Below, one piece after another: positions 21,540 to 31,105 of a DNA stretch of 64,000 nucleotides. The stretch is taken from the NCBI RefSeq assembly GCF_003287875.1, contig NZ_QMKK01000025.1, forward strand, positions 7,501 to 71,500, written 5' to 3'. The notes beneath the pieces were generated by a model. The model was not told the DNA's origin. It searched no databases and saw nothing but the letters and a program-made list of their open reading frames with translations. Within the stretch, counting starts at the first letter, position 1. Every line of letters begins with the position of its first letter. The stretch comes from Martinezella tropici (GTDB taxonomy: Bacteria; Pseudomonadota; Alphaproteobacteria; Rhizobiales; Rhizobiaceae). The position numbers and the translations under genes were made by a program.

Positions 21540-21641
21540 AAAATAACCCTTCGGTGATCTCGACCGGCTCGACAGATGTGATTCCGGCGTGAAAAAGCCT
21601 TCAGCAGGAGAATGTGGCCTTTCTGTATCGGCCAAATCCCG

Positions 21642-21670
21642 TTGACATCAATCGACCCCCCTCTTATCTG
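21642..21670 (+). promoter_or_regulatory. Candidate sigma-70 promoter for secA
   Basis: TTGACA at 21642-21647, 17-base spacer, TATCTG at 21665-21670. A second candidate is the extended -10 TGCTATACT at 21711-21719, which has a poor -35. Both lie upstream of secA in the divergent gap. A small hairpin TCCCG-T7-CGGGA (21719-21735) follows. Confidence 0.5.
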
Positions 21671-21785
21671 TCACGCAACCTCGCGTCCAGAACAGTTTCC
21701 GGCCGTTTTGTGCTATACTCCCGTTTTTTTCGGGATCGGATAAAGCAGGAAACGGCCGGATGAAATCTCAGAAAGGACCAGTCAC

Positions 21786-24506
21786 ATGGTCAGCCTAGGT
21801 GGAATTGCCCGCAAGTTGTTCGGCTCGTCCAACGACCGCAGGGTCAAATCGTTCCAGCCGCAAGTAGCCGCAATCAATGCGCTCGAGCAGGAGATGCGAG
21901 CGCTGTCCGATGAAGCTCTGGCCGCAAAGACGGTTGAGTTCCGCCAGCAGCTCGCAGACGGCAAGACGCTCGACGATCTTCTCGTACCCGCCTTCGCCGT
22001 TGCCCGCGAAGCGTCGCGCCGTGTTCTTGGCATGCGACCTTTCGACGTGCAGCTTATCGGCGGCATGATCCTTCATTCCAACGCCATCGCCGAAATGAAG
22101 ACCGGTGAAGGCAAGACCCTCGTCGCGACATTGCCGGTCTATCTGAACGCGCTGGCCGGCAAGGGCGTGCACGTCGTCACGGTCAACGACTACCTGGCAC
22201 AGCGCGACAGCGGCACCATGGGCCGTCTCTACGGATTCCTCGGCCTGACCACGGGCGTCATCATTCACGGCCTGTCGGACGAAGAGCGCCACGCAGCCTA
22301 TGCCTGCGACATCACCTACGGCACCAACAACGAGCTCGGCTTCGACTATCTGCGCGACAATATGAAGTATGAACGCGCGCAGATGGTACAGCGCGGCCAT
22401 AGTTTTGCGATCGTGGACGAAGTGGACTCGATCCTCATCGACGAAGCGCGCACGCCGCTGATCATTTCCGGCCCGCTCGACGACCGTTCCGATCTCTACA
22501 ACGCGATCGACGCCTTCATTCCGCGCCTGTCGAAGGATGATTACGAGATCGACGAAAAGCAGCGCTCCGCCAACTTCTCCGAAGACGGCACCGAGAAGCT
22601 GGAAAACATGCTGCGCGAAGCCGGCCTGTTGAAGGGTGAATCGCTCTACGACATCGAAAACGTCGCGATCGTCCACCACATCAACAACGCGCTCAAGGCG
22701 CACAAGCTTTTCCAGCGCGACAAGGACTATATCGTCCGTAACGGCGAAGTCGTCATCATCGACGAATTCACCGGCCGCATGATGCCGGGCCGCCGCTATT
22801 CCGACGGCCAGCATCAGGCCCTGGAAGCCAAGGAGCATGTGCAGATCCAGCCGGAAAACCAGACGCTGGCGCAGATCACCTTCCAGAACTATTTCCGCAT
22901 GTACGACAAGCTTGCCGGCATGACCGGCACGGCATCGACGGAAGCGGAAGAATTCGGCAACATCTACGGCCTCGACGTCATCGAAGTGCCGACCAATCTG
23001 CCGATCCAGCGTATCGACGAGGACGACGAGGTCTATCGTACGCATACCGAGAAGTATAACGCCATCATCAACGAGATCCTCGATGCGCATAAGCGCGGCC
23101 AGCCGGTCCTGGTCGGCACGACATCGATCGAGAAGTCCGAACTTCTCGCCGATCTCATGCGCAAGCGCGGCTTCTCCAATTTCCAGGTGCTGAACGCTCG
23201 CTATCACGAGCAGGAAGCCTATATCGTCGCCCAGGCCGGCGTTCCCGGCACGGTGACGATCGCCACCAACATGGCTGGCCGCGGTACCGACATCCAGCTC
23301 GGCGGCAACCTCGAAATGCGTGTCGAACGCGACCTGCACGAGATGGAGCCAGGTCCCGAGCGCGATGCGGCCATTGCCAGGATCGCCGAGGAAATCAAGG
23401 AGTTGAAGCAGCAGGCGCTTGCCGCCGGCGGTCTCTACGTCATCGCCAGCGAGCGCCATGAAAGCCGGCGCATCGATAACCAGCTTCGCGGCCGTTCCGG
23501 CCGTCAGGGCGACCCGGGCCGCTCGAAGTTCTACCTGTCGCTCCAGGACGATCTGATGCGCATCTTCGGCTCCGACCGTATGGACGGCATGCTGCAGAAG
23601 CTGGGCCTCAAGGAAGGCGAAGCCATCGTCCATCCCTGGATCAACAAGGCACTCGAACGCGCCCAGAAGAAGGTTGAAGCCCGCAACTTCGATATCCGCA
23701 AGAACGTTCTGAAATACGACGATGTGCTGAACGACCAGCGCAAGGTCATCTTCGAGCAGCGCGTCGAGCTGATGGAAGCCAAGGACCTGTCCGAAACCGT
23801 GGGCGACATGCGCCATGAGGTCATCGAGGATCTGGTCTCAAGACATATTCCCGAGCGCGCCTATGCCGAACAGTGGGATGCCGACGGGCTGAAGACGGCG
23901 GTCGCCAACTTCTTCGATCTCGACCTGCCCATTCATGACTGGGTCAAGGAAGAGGGCATCGCCGAAGACGATATCCGCGCGCGCCTGACGGAAGCAGCCG
24001 ACAAGGCGGCGGCCGAAAAGGCCGAGCGCTTCGGGCCTGAGATCATGACCTATGTCGAGCGCTCCATCGTGCTGCAGACGCTGGACAATCTCTGGCGCGA
24101 GCATATCGTCAATCTCGACCATCTGCGTTCGGTCATCGGCTTCCGAGGCTACGCCCAGCGCGACCCGCTGCAGGAATACAAGGCCGAAGCTTTCGAGCTG
24201 TTCCAGGCACTCTTGAACAATCTGCGCCAGGCCGTGACAGCCCAGCTCTCGCGCGTCGAACTCGTGCAGCAGCCGGCCGAGCCAGAGACGCCGCCGATGC
24301 AGGCCCGCCACATCGACGCGACGACGGGCGAGGACGAATTCTCACCCTTCGCTCTCGCAAATGAAAGCGCGGTAGCACCGGAAAACCGTGACCCGCGCAA
24401 CCCGGCAACCTGGGGCCGCGTCGGCCGCAACGAGGCATGCCCCTGCGGCTCCGGCAAGAAGTATAAGCACTGCCACGGCGCCTTCGAAAGCAGCGAAGTC
24501 GTCTGA
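21786..24506 (+). CDS. secA: Preprotein translocase ATPase SecA
   Basis: Motor that drives unfolded preproteins through SecYEG. 906 aa, the usual length. Walker A MKTGEGKT at 104-111, DEVDS box, preprotein cross-linking domain, second nucleotide fold with GTTSIEKSE and [13 protein letters not shown], then the helical scaffold. The zinc-binding SEC-C tail keeps C885, C887, C896 and H897 and should bind SecB. The ATG has AAAGGA upstream. It ends at a clear terminator. Confidence 0.98.
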   Translation: MVSLGGIARKLFGSSNDRRVKSFQPQVAAINALEQEMRALSDEALAAKTVEFRQQLADGKTLDDLLVPAFAVAREASRRVLGMRPFDVQLIGGMILHSNAIAEMKTGEGKTLVATLPVYLNALAGKGVHVVTVNDYLAQRDSGTMGRLYGFLGLTTGVIIHGLSDEERHAAYACDITYGTNNELGFDYLRDNMKYERAQMVQRGHSFAIVDEVDSILIDEARTPLIISGPLDDRSDLYNAIDAFIPRLSKDDYEIDEKQRSANFSEDGTEKLENMLREAGLLKGESLYDIENVAIVHHINNALKAHKLFQRDKDYIVRNGEVVIIDEFTGRMMPGRRYSDGQHQALEAKEHVQIQPENQTLAQITFQNYFRMYDKLAGMTGTASTEAEEFGNIYGLDVIEVPTNLPIQRIDEDDEVYRTHTEKYNAIINEILDAHKRGQPVLVGTTSIEKSELLADLMRKRGFSNFQVLNARYHEQEAYIVAQAGVPGTVTIATNMAGRGTDIQLGGNLEMRVERDLHEMEPGPERDAAIARIAEEIKELKQQALAAGGLYVIASERHESRRIDNQLRGRSGRQGDPGRSKFYLSLQDDLMRIFGSDRMDGMLQKLGLKEGEAIVHPWINKALERAQKKVEARNFDIRKNVLKYDDVLNDQRKVIFEQRVELMEAKDLSETVGDMRHEVIEDLVSRHIPERAYAEQWDADGLKTAVANFFDLDLPIHDWVKEEGIAEDDIRARLTEAADKAAAEKAERFGPEIMTYVERSIVLQTLDNLWREHIVNLDHLRSVIGFRGYAQRDPLQEYKAEAFELFQALLNNLRQAVTAQLSRVELVQQPAEPETPPMQARHIDATTGEDEFSPFALANESAVAPENRDPRNPATWGRVGRNEACPCGSGKKYKHCHGAFESSEVV

Positions 24507-24534
24507 ACCTTATCGGTTGATGGCAATGAACAAG

Positions 24535-24558
24535 ATGCCGCCTTTGGGCGGCATTTTT
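24535..24558 (+). terminator. Rho-independent terminator after secA
   Basis: ATGCCGCC at 24535-24542, 4-base loop, GGCGGCAT at 24547-24554, followed by TTTT and G on the plus strand. A standard intrinsic terminator 28 bases past the secA stop. Confidence 0.88.
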
Positions 24559-24623
24559 GTTTGCGGGGCCCTCGGAACAGCGCCAGCTGACAGGTGGAGT
24601 CCCTAGATGAAGAGCCAATGCAC

Positions 24624-25253
24624 TCAGATGGCGGAATGGGGATCTTCGCTATAGAGATGGACCGGATAGCCGGGGCCAATGACGTCAAGTACACGATCGA
24701 GCCACGCGGTGAACGCGGGATAATCGGCAAGATCGAAGCCGCAATCCGCAGCCCGATGAGCATAGGCATAAGCCGCTATATCCGCGATCGAAAACTCCTC
24801 GCCAGCGAGAAAGGGCGTGGTCTTCAGTCCACGCTCGAGCGCCGCAAGCGCACGAAGGCCGCCGGCACGCTTGGCCTCCGCCATGACGGCATTGAGCTCG
24901 AGCCGCCCCGTCAAGGTCCAGAAGCGCAGCGTGCCGATGACCGGCTCTACGTGATATTGCTCGAAGAACAGCCACTGCATGACCTTGGCGCGCTGGTAGC
25001 GATCTGCCGGAAGAAATCGCGTTCCCTCGGCGACATAGGTCAGGATCGCATTCGATTCGGCGATCGTGCGCCCATTCTCGAGTTCGAGAACGGGAATGCC
25101 GCCTGCCGGATTGAGAGCGAGAAAGGCATCCGTGCGCCCCTCGCCTTCGAAGATCGACACCAGGCGGGTTTGGTATGGAATATCAAGCAGCCCGAACAGT
25201 ACCCTGGCCTTCCAGCCATTCTGCGATGGCAGATAATCGTAGAGCGTGAGCAT
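24624..25253 (-). CDS. Glutathione S-transferase family protein
   Basis: 209 aa from the ATG at 25253, which follows GGAGG; the start six codons earlier is rejected. The thioredoxin-like N-terminal domain has LYDYLPSQNGWKARVLFGL, NPAGGIPVLELENG with the cis-Pro, and ESNAIL for the gamma-glutamyl contact. The C-terminal helical domain has FSIADIAAYAYAHRA with the conserved N-capping Asp. Substrate unknown; Ser in LPSQN is a candidate catalytic residue. Single gene between secA and the flippase gene. Confidence 0.93.
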   Translation of the reverse strand: MLTLYDYLPSQNGWKARVLFGLLDIPYQTRLVSIFEGEGRTDAFLALNPAGGIPVLELENGRTIAESNAILTYVAEGTRFLPADRYQRAKVMQWLFFEQYHVEPVIGTLRFWTLTGRLELNAVMAEAKRAGGLRALAALERGLKTTPFLAGEEFSIADIAAYAYAHRAADCGFDLADYPAFTAWLDRVLDVIGPGYPVHLYSEDPHSAI

Positions 25254-25501
25254 GAGATCCTCCGTTGGCACGCGATCGATTCTATATTGCGGCTAAGTGC
25301 CCGCCACCCGTTTCCTGCGGCGGGAGCGCGGTATCGCAACCCCAAGAAGAGCCGCATCCCAAGGTTGCCTCGAATTCCCTCGGTGAACGATTCTTCGCAG
25401 CTTGCGGATGATTTTTGCATGCAGAAAGAACCGATTCTTAACCCTCCTCTGCCAAGACTGCCGCGAGGTTGGGATCATACTTAAAGTATTGCGTATCGAT
25501 C

Positions 25502-26917
25502 ATGGCGGTCTTTCAAACAGCGGAGAGAATGTTGCCGTCCGCATTGCGGACTGCGCTATCGCCGCATCTGCGCAAACTCGCTGCCCTTTTTGCCGGTCAG
25601 GACGAAAAAGCCGTCTCGCAGCGCATGGCGCTGATCGCTTTCACGATCCGCATCGCAGGCGCCGCCCTCGCCTTCCTGTCACAGATCATCCTTGCCCGCC
25701 TGATGGGCCGGTTTGAATACGGCGTCTTCGTTTTCGTCTGGGTGTTGATGATCCTGTTCGGCAATCTTGCCTGTATCGGCTTCCCGACCGCCATCATCCG
25801 GTTCCTGCCGCAGTATGATGCCAGCGGCAACTACGATGCCATTCGCGGCCTGAACGCCACGGCGCGCCTGTTCGTGGTGGCCATCTCAGGCACGCTGGCC
25901 CTGATCGGAGCACTCCTGATCCATGTCTTCCGCGGCATGATCGAAGCCTATTACATCCTGCCGACCTTCCTCGGGCTGATCGCCGTGCCGATGATCGCGC
26001 TGGGCGACGTCCTTGATGGGACGGCGCGTGCCAAGCACTGGCCGATCATGGCTCTGAGCCCGACCTTCCTGATCCGCCCGACGCTGATATTGCTCTTCAT
26101 GGTCGGCGCGGTCCTCGCCGGAGCGCCGCGCGATGCGGTCACGGCCATGACGGCAGCCCTGGCCGGCGCCTTCACCAGCGTCCTGCTGCAATATCTGGTC
26201 GTCACCCTCCGTCTGCGCCGCCATTATCCGGGCGGCCCGAAAGCCACGGAATTCAACGCGTGGTTTGCCGTCGCCTTTCCTATCTTTCTTGTCGAAGGCG
26301 TGGGCTACCTTCTCACCAATTCCGATGTCGTGGTCGTCGGGATATTCCTCGATCCGGATCAGGTTGCCGTCTATTTTGCCGCCGCCAAGACCATGGCGCT
26401 GGTCCACTTCGTCTATTTCGCCGTAAAGGCCGCGATCGGCCCGCGCTTTGCCGCGATCCTGGCGGAAGGTGACCGCAGCAAGCTTGCCGCCTTCGCAGCC
26501 GATGCAACGCGTTGGACCTTCTTTCCGGCGCTTGCCGTCGGTCTTGCCGTCCTGGCCGCCGGCCAGTTGCTGCTGTCGCTTTTCGGCGCCTCTTTCACCG
26601 ATGGTCAGATCGTCATGGCAATACTGCTTGCCGGCATCCTCGCAAGGGCATTGGTCGGCCCTGCCGAAGTGCTCCTGACCATGGCCGACAAGCAGATGCT
26701 CTGCGTCTACCTCTATGCAGCGGCACTTGTCGCCAATATCGGCCTGAACGTCATCCTTATCCCGCGTCTCGGCATCGAAGGGGCAGCCATTGCCGGCACC
26801 GCCGCCATGGCGATCGAGGCCCTGCTTCTGCACATCGCGGTCCGTCACGCGCTCGGCATCACCCTGTTCGCCCTCATTCGGCGCCCCGCAACCCCACCGG
26901 CAACGAGGGCTCCCTGA
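25502..26917 (+). CDS. Polysaccharide flippase (Wzx/PST family)
   Basis: Integral membrane protein of about 471 aa with a dozen or so hydrophobic helices (for example FTIRIAGAALAFLSQIILAR and AIAGTAAMAIEALLLHIAV) and the Polysacc_synt signature PTAIIRFLPQYDASGNYDAI near the N-terminus. The family flips lipid-linked oligosaccharides for O-antigen, capsule or exopolysaccharide. The start is uncertain: ATG 25502 (MAVFQTAERML) or ATG 25529 (close GGAGA). The next gene begins 3 bases after the stop, so they form a transcriptional pair with a CelD-like acyltransferase. No glycosyltransferase genes are nearby, so the exported glycan is unknown. Confidence 0.88.
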   Translation: MAVFQTAERMLPSALRTALSPHLRKLAALFAGQDEKAVSQRMALIAFTIRIAGAALAFLSQIILARLMGRFEYGVFVFVWVLMILFGNLACIGFPTAIIRFLPQYDASGNYDAIRGLNATARLFVVAISGTLALIGALLIHVFRGMIEAYYILPTFLGLIAVPMIALGDVLDGTARAKHWPIMALSPTFLIRPTLILLFMVGAVLAGAPRDAVTAMTAALAGAFTSVLLQYLVVTLRLRRHYPGGPKATEFNAWFAVAFPIFLVEGVGYLLTNSDVVVVGIFLDPDQVAVYFAAAKTMALVHFVYFAVKAAIGPRFAAILAEGDRSKLAAFAADATRWTFFPALAVGLAVLAAGQLLLSLFGASFTDGQIVMAILLAGILARALVGPAEVLLTMADKQMLCVYLYAAALVANIGLNVILIPRLGIEGAAIAGTAAMAIEALLLHIAVRHALGITLFALIRRPATPPATRAP

Positions 26918-26919
26918 TT

Positions 26920-28191
26920 ATGGCACGCCCTCCCTACACCCAAAGTACCGACAGCCAAGTGAATGCCCTGACGCATACGCTCGCAGCGCTGCACTTCGAA
27001 ACGCCGAAGGCCGAGGCCCGGGTCGAGATCGGCCGCGTGGGCCGCGAACTCTGCCTCTATCCCGGCAAGCTCGGCTACGAGCTGCAGGACGAACTGGACT
27101 TCCTGTCCAACCGCGCCATAGAACCGAACGTCTTCTTCTCCGGCCGTTTCCTGGCGCCCGCCATGCCGCGGCTGGAGGACCGGCAGGTGCGTCTTGCGTT
27201 GATGCGCGACAACAGCAGCACGCGTAGCCGCATCCGTCTGCTGATGCCCTTCACTGTCGACAAGCCAGGCTTTGCGATCGGGCCCTCGATCATTCGCGTC
27301 TGGTCGAACTCCTTCGGTCCGCTCGGCACGCCGCTCGTCGATGCGGAGGATGCGGGCGAGACGCTCGACAATCTTTTCGAAGCGCTCTCCCGGCCGGAAC
27401 TGCACCTGCCGACGACGCTCGTGCTGCCGGATGTGCGCCTGAACGGCCGCTTCGTTCAAATGGCGAAAGTCATCGCCATCGGCAGGAACCTGCCGATCGC
27501 GGTCGCCAATCCTTTCCAGCGGCCGATGCTTGAGAGCAACGACGACGCGCTCGCCTACCTGAAGCGGACGATTTCCAACGCGCACTTGCGCGAAATGCGC
27601 CGGCAATGGCGGCTATTGGAAAATCAGGGCGAAGTCACCTACAGCGTCGCGCGCCAGCCCCGTGACATTCATCTCCGCATGGAAGAATTCCTGGCGCTGG
27701 AAGCAAGCGGCTGGAAGGGCAAGAAGCGGTCGGCCCTCGTCACGGATCGCCACCATGCCGCCTTCGCCCGCGAAGCAATCTCCAATCTTGCGGCCATCGA
27801 CGCGGTGCGCATCCACACCATCGACCTCGACGGCAAGGCGATCGCCTCCATGATCGTGCTGATGATGGGCGGCGAAGCCTATACGTGGAAGACCGCCTAT
27901 GACGAGGCCTATGCCCGCTTTTCGCCGGGCAAGCTCTTGATGGGCGAACTGACGGAATGGCATCTCGATGACGCCAACGTCGTCCGCTCCGATTCCTGCG
28001 CGGTACCGGACCATCCGATCATGAGCCGCTTCTGGCACGAACGCGAGGAGATGGGCACGCTCATTATCGGCCTGACGCCGAACGGCGACCGCGACGTCCG
28101 CCAGGTGACCACGCAGCTCCACATGTATCGCAGCACCCGCAACATGGCGAAGCTGCTGCGCGAAAAGATCCTGTCGCTTACGAAACGCTGA
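26920..28191 (+). CDS. CelD/BcsL family acyltransferase (GNAT, Acetyltransf_6)
   Basis: 423 aa protein of the CelD/BcsL type (GNAT-fold, related to FemAB). The conserved C-terminal domain is visible: EEFLALEASGWKGKKRSAL, HHAAFAREAI, HTIDLDGKAIASMIVLMMGG and YTWKTAYDEAYARFSPGKLL. The N-terminal part, about 1-200, is the family's extra domain. Relatives are linked to cellulose or polysaccharide acylation. It follows the flippase gene almost without a gap (stop TGA, then ATTATGG), so a shared role in surface polysaccharide decoration is inferred. Its end overlaps the opposing acyl-CoA ligase by 14 bases. Confidence 0.88.
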   Translation: MARPPYTQSTDSQVNALTHTLAALHFETPKAEARVEIGRVGRELCLYPGKLGYELQDELDFLSNRAIEPNVFFSGRFLAPAMPRLEDRQVRLALMRDNSSTRSRIRLLMPFTVDKPGFAIGPSIIRVWSNSFGPLGTPLVDAEDAGETLDNLFEALSRPELHLPTTLVLPDVRLNGRFVQMAKVIAIGRNLPIAVANPFQRPMLESNDDALAYLKRTISNAHLREMRRQWRLLENQGEVTYSVARQPRDIHLRMEEFLALEASGWKGKKRSALVTDRHHAAFAREAISNLAAIDAVRIHTIDLDGKAIASMIVLMMGGEAYTWKTAYDEAYARFSPGKLLMGELTEWHLDDANVVRSDSCAVPDHPIMSRFWHEREEMGTLIIGLTPNGDRDVRQVTTQLHMYRSTRNMAKLLREKILSLTKR

Positions 28192-29818
28192 CCTCGGCCA
28201 CCGCCCGCTCGCGCAGCAGGCGGCGGATCACCTTGCCCGACGTCGTCAGCGGCAGAGCGTCGACGAATTCGATCTCGCGCGGATATTCATGCATGGAAAG
28301 CCGGGTCTTCACCCACTCGCGGATTTCGGCCGCCAGCGCCTCGCTTGGCTCGTGGCCGGGCACGAGAACGACATAGGCCTTGACGATTTCCGTCCTGACC
28401 GCATCCGGCTTTCCCACAGCCGCGGCAAGCTGCACGGCCGGATGGCCGCCTAGGCAATCCTCGATCTCGCTCGGACCGATGCGATAGCCCGACGAGGTGA
28501 TGACATCGTCGTCGCGCCCGACGAAGGAAATATAGCCATTCGCATCCTGCCGGCCGATATCGCCCGTCAGCAGCCAGTCATTGGCAAATTTCGCCTCCGT
28601 CGCCGCCTCGTTCTGCCAGTAGCCGAGGAACATCACCGGATCGGGCCGCCTGATCGCGATCTGCCCCGCCTCCCCTACTGCAACCTCGACGCCATCGGCA
28701 TCGACGATCGCGACACGATGGCCGGGCGCCGGTTTGCCCGTCGCGCCAGCACGGCTGACGCCGAAGGCCTCGCTGGAAGAGAGCACGAAATTGCACTCCG
28801 TCTGGCCGAAGAATTCGTTGACGCTGACACCGAGCGCCGAGCGTGCCCACTCGAAGGTTTCGCGGCCGAGCGCCTCGCCGGCCGAACCGATGGTGCGCAG
28901 CTTGAGATCGTAATGCGCCCGCGGATTATCGACGGCCTTCAGCAGGCGCAGCGCCGTCGGCGGGATGAAGGCATTGCGCACCTCCATCTCGGCCATGATG
29001 CGGAACGCCATGTGCGGATCGAACTTCTGCGCAGGCGAGGAAACGACGGGGACGCCAAGCATCAGGCTCGGCAACAGAGCATTCAGGAGGCCGCCGGCCC
29101 AAGCCCAGTCCGACGGCGTCCAAAGGCGGTCGCCGGCCTTGGGAAAGCCCTCATGGGCGAACTGCATGCCCGGGATATGACCCGGCAGCACGCGATGGCC
29201 ATGCAGCGCCCCCTTAGGTGGTCCGGTCGTGCCCGAGGTGAAGATCATCAATGCCGGATCGTCCGGACCGGTGTCAGTGACCGTAAACAGCGGCGGATGC
29301 ACCGCGACCAGATCGGCAAAGCCGGCTACACCCTCTTCCGCGCCATCGATGCTGATCACCTGAGCGAGTTCAGGCAGCCGGTCCCGGATCGGACGCAGCC
29401 GTTCGAGGCCGAAGCGGTTGGTGACGATGGCCGATGCTCCGGATGCCTTCAGCCGGTATTCCAGCGCCTCGGCACCGAACAGCAAGGCCAGCGGCAGGGC
29501 GATCGCCCCCATCTTGTAGATCGCCACATGCGCTACCCCCGTCTCGAAACTCTGCGGCAGCAGCAGCGCCACCCGATCTCCTCGCTGCACGCCATGCACG
29601 GCAAGTGCATGGGCGAAAGAGGCGGAGCGATCACGCAACTCACCATAGGTCATGGAAAAGTGATTGCCGTCAGGATTGAAATGCTGGAGGCAGACCCGAT
29701 CGGGCTCGCGTTCGGCCCAGGCATCGCAAACAGCATGTCCTATGTTGAATTTCGCCGGAATCTCCCAACGAAAGTCGCGATAGAGGGCATCGTAAGTGTC
29801 ACGCGGAGGCAATCTCAT
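28178..29818 (-). CDS. Acyl-CoA synthetase (AMP-forming)
   Basis: 546 aa ANL-superfamily ligase that activates a carboxylic acid via an acyl-AMP and passes it to CoA. The AMP-binding P-loop motif is MIFTSGTTGPPKGALHG, with the adenine contact NEFFGQTE, the hinge WLLTGDIG and the C-terminal catalytic Lys in LTTSGKVIRRLLRE. The order and length are like medium-chain or acetate/benzoate-type ligases; the substrate cannot be read from the sequence. ATG 29818 (MRLPPRDTYD) is preferred over the frame start at 29854. Its 3' end overlaps the CelD-like gene. Confidence 0.93.
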   Translation of the reverse strand: MRLPPRDTYDALYRDFRWEIPAKFNIGHAVCDAWAEREPDRVCLQHFNPDGNHFSMTYGELRDRSASFAHALAVHGVQRGDRVALLLPQSFETGVAHVAIYKMGAIALPLALLFGAEALEYRLKASGASAIVTNRFGLERLRPIRDRLPELAQVISIDGAEEGVAGFADLVAVHPPLFTVTDTGPDDPALMIFTSGTTGPPKGALHGHRVLPGHIPGMQFAHEGFPKAGDRLWTPSDWAWAGGLLNALLPSLMLGVPVVSSPAQKFDPHMAFRIMAEMEVRNAFIPPTALRLLKAVDNPRAHYDLKLRTIGSAGEALGRETFEWARSALGVSVNEFFGQTECNFVLSSSEAFGVSRAGATGKPAPGHRVAIVDADGVEVAVGEAGQIAIRRPDPVMFLGYWQNEAATEAKFANDWLLTGDIGRQDANGYISFVGRDDDVITSSGYRIGPSEIEDCLGGHPAVQLAAAVGKPDAVRTEIVKAYVVLVPGHEPSEALAAEIREWVKTRLSMHEYPREIEFVDALPLTTSGKVIRRLLRERAVAEVSVS

Positions 29819-29918
29819 GCGGAATTCCAGAAAATGGTGCGGTGCAGCTAACACCTGTCGCCTCTGGGGTTCAAGGAAACATTTGAAATTACCGTCTTCC
29901 CTGCCCGGTCGCCGTCAT

Positions 29919-30863
29919 CTAGTGCACGAAGGACCACCCTTCTTCGGAACGAAATACAAGCCAAAACTTGCCGAAGATATTCGCCTCCGGCACAAAGCCG
30001 ATGTCAAAGCGGCTATCGTTGGAATTGTCACGATTGTCACCCAGGACGAAATAATAGCCTTCAGGCACTGAATACTCGCCCGTATTGTCCCCCCGCGAGT
30101 TTGGCGATTCATCCAAAGTCCGATAGCGAACCCCGTTGTCCAGCACCTCACCGAAAACGGGGAATTCGCCAGGATCCAGACTATAATTCGACACGATGGT
30201 CCCCTCGGCATCGCGCGGCACCACCTGTCCATTGATGAAAACAATTCCGCCCTTCATCTGGACGCGGTCACCGGGCAACCCGATGATACGCTTAGCATAG
30301 TCCACATTCGGCGTAGCCGGAGGCGCGAGGATGACGACATCCCCTCGCTGTGGCTTAGGTCCGAACAATTTCGGCGGCAGCCAGTCGGTTCTAAACGGGA
30401 AGGAGTAGCGACCATAGCCATAATTGAACTTCGTCACGAAAGCATAGCTACCGGGCATAAGCGTCGGCATCATCGAACCGGAGGGGATCGAAAACGGTTG
30501 GACAATGAATGCCCGAATGAAGAATGCGACGGCAATGGGCAAAAGCCAGAAAACCAGCACTATATTGTACCAGCGCGCGAACCATCGATGTTGCCAGACA
30601 GCGCCCCCTCCCCGAGCCAGCCAATAGCCGTGAACACAACCGATCAAATTGAAAGGAACGGCTACCAAACCAGCAGCCGCAGCCAACGCGAGTTGAGGCA
30701 TCGCAAGAATAACCAGAAAGCCGACAAGGTTGGTAACCAACAGATAGGCTATCGCCATACGTCCACGGCCAAGATAGGCCGTGACGACAGCAGGCCCCAA
30801 AAGCAGGCCGATGACGGCAGCGGCGAGCGGACGGCGGTCTCGGAAGAAGCGGAAAAAACGCAT
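29919..30863 (-). CDS. lepB: Signal peptidase I with extended membrane N-terminus
   Basis: Cleaves signal peptides from exported proteins at the periplasmic face. 314 aa from the ATG at 30863 with GAGG upstream. The catalytic Ser is S130 in IPSGSMMPTL and the general base is K191 in YAKRIIGLPGDRV; the GDNRDNSNDSRFD box is near the end. Unusually, about 95 residues with several hydrophobic helices (AAAVIGLLLGPAVVTAYLG, MAIAYLLVTNLVGFLVILAM, LALAAAAGLVAVPFNLIGC) come before the usual membrane anchor. The base composition is visibly more AT-rich than neighbours, and the gene does not sit in the common lepB-rnc-era setting, so it is likely a second, possibly acquired, LepB. Confidence 0.92.
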   Translation of the reverse strand: MRFFRFFRDRRPLAAAVIGLLLGPAVVTAYLGRGRMAIAYLLVTNLVGFLVILAMPQLALAAAAGLVAVPFNLIGCVHGYWLARGGGAVWQHRWFARWYNIVLVFWLLPIAVAFFIRAFIVQPFSIPSGSMMPTLMPGSYAFVTKFNYGYGRYSFPFRTDWLPPKLFGPKPQRGDVVILAPPATPNVDYAKRIIGLPGDRVQMKGGIVFINGQVVPRDAEGTIVSNYSLDPGEFPVFGEVLDNGVRYRTLDESPNSRGDNTGEYSVPEGYYFVLGDNRDNSNDSRFDIGFVPEANIFGKFWLVFRSEEGWSFVH

Positions 30864-31025
30864 TGAAAGCCTCAAATTGATGAAGCGCCATAGTTACACA
30901 ACCAATAACTGCATTTGAATTGTCCAGATGTAACAATCCCCAAGCTAGGTCCGCTTCGATCCTCGGCAGCTTTCGAGCAATCTCGAATTATTGGGCTATC
31001 GGCAAAGCCTCCTGATAGTCTCCGC

Positions 31026-31040
31026 ATGATACAATATCAT
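31026..31040. promoter_or_regulatory. Palindrome ATGATA-CAA-TATCAT upstream of aldo/keto reductase
   Basis: Perfect 6-bp arms around a 3-base centre, 66 bases before the aldo/keto reductase start. It could be a repressor site, but no adjacent regulator gene suggests which protein binds it. Confidence 0.35.
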
Positions 31041-31105
31041 TCACCTTCCCAAGCGAGGCGAATGACCTTGCCACCGAGATATCCATAACAGGACGGAGAA
31101 TAGCG

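Noticed and set aside
21795..23816. 673-codon frame antisense to secA
   Set aside because: Shadow of secA. The sequence is a run of Asp, Val and His residues expected from antisense reading.
28718..29851. 377-codon frame antisense to the acyl-CoA ligase gene
   Set aside because: Antisense shadow with Arg/His-rich content and no recognisable domain.
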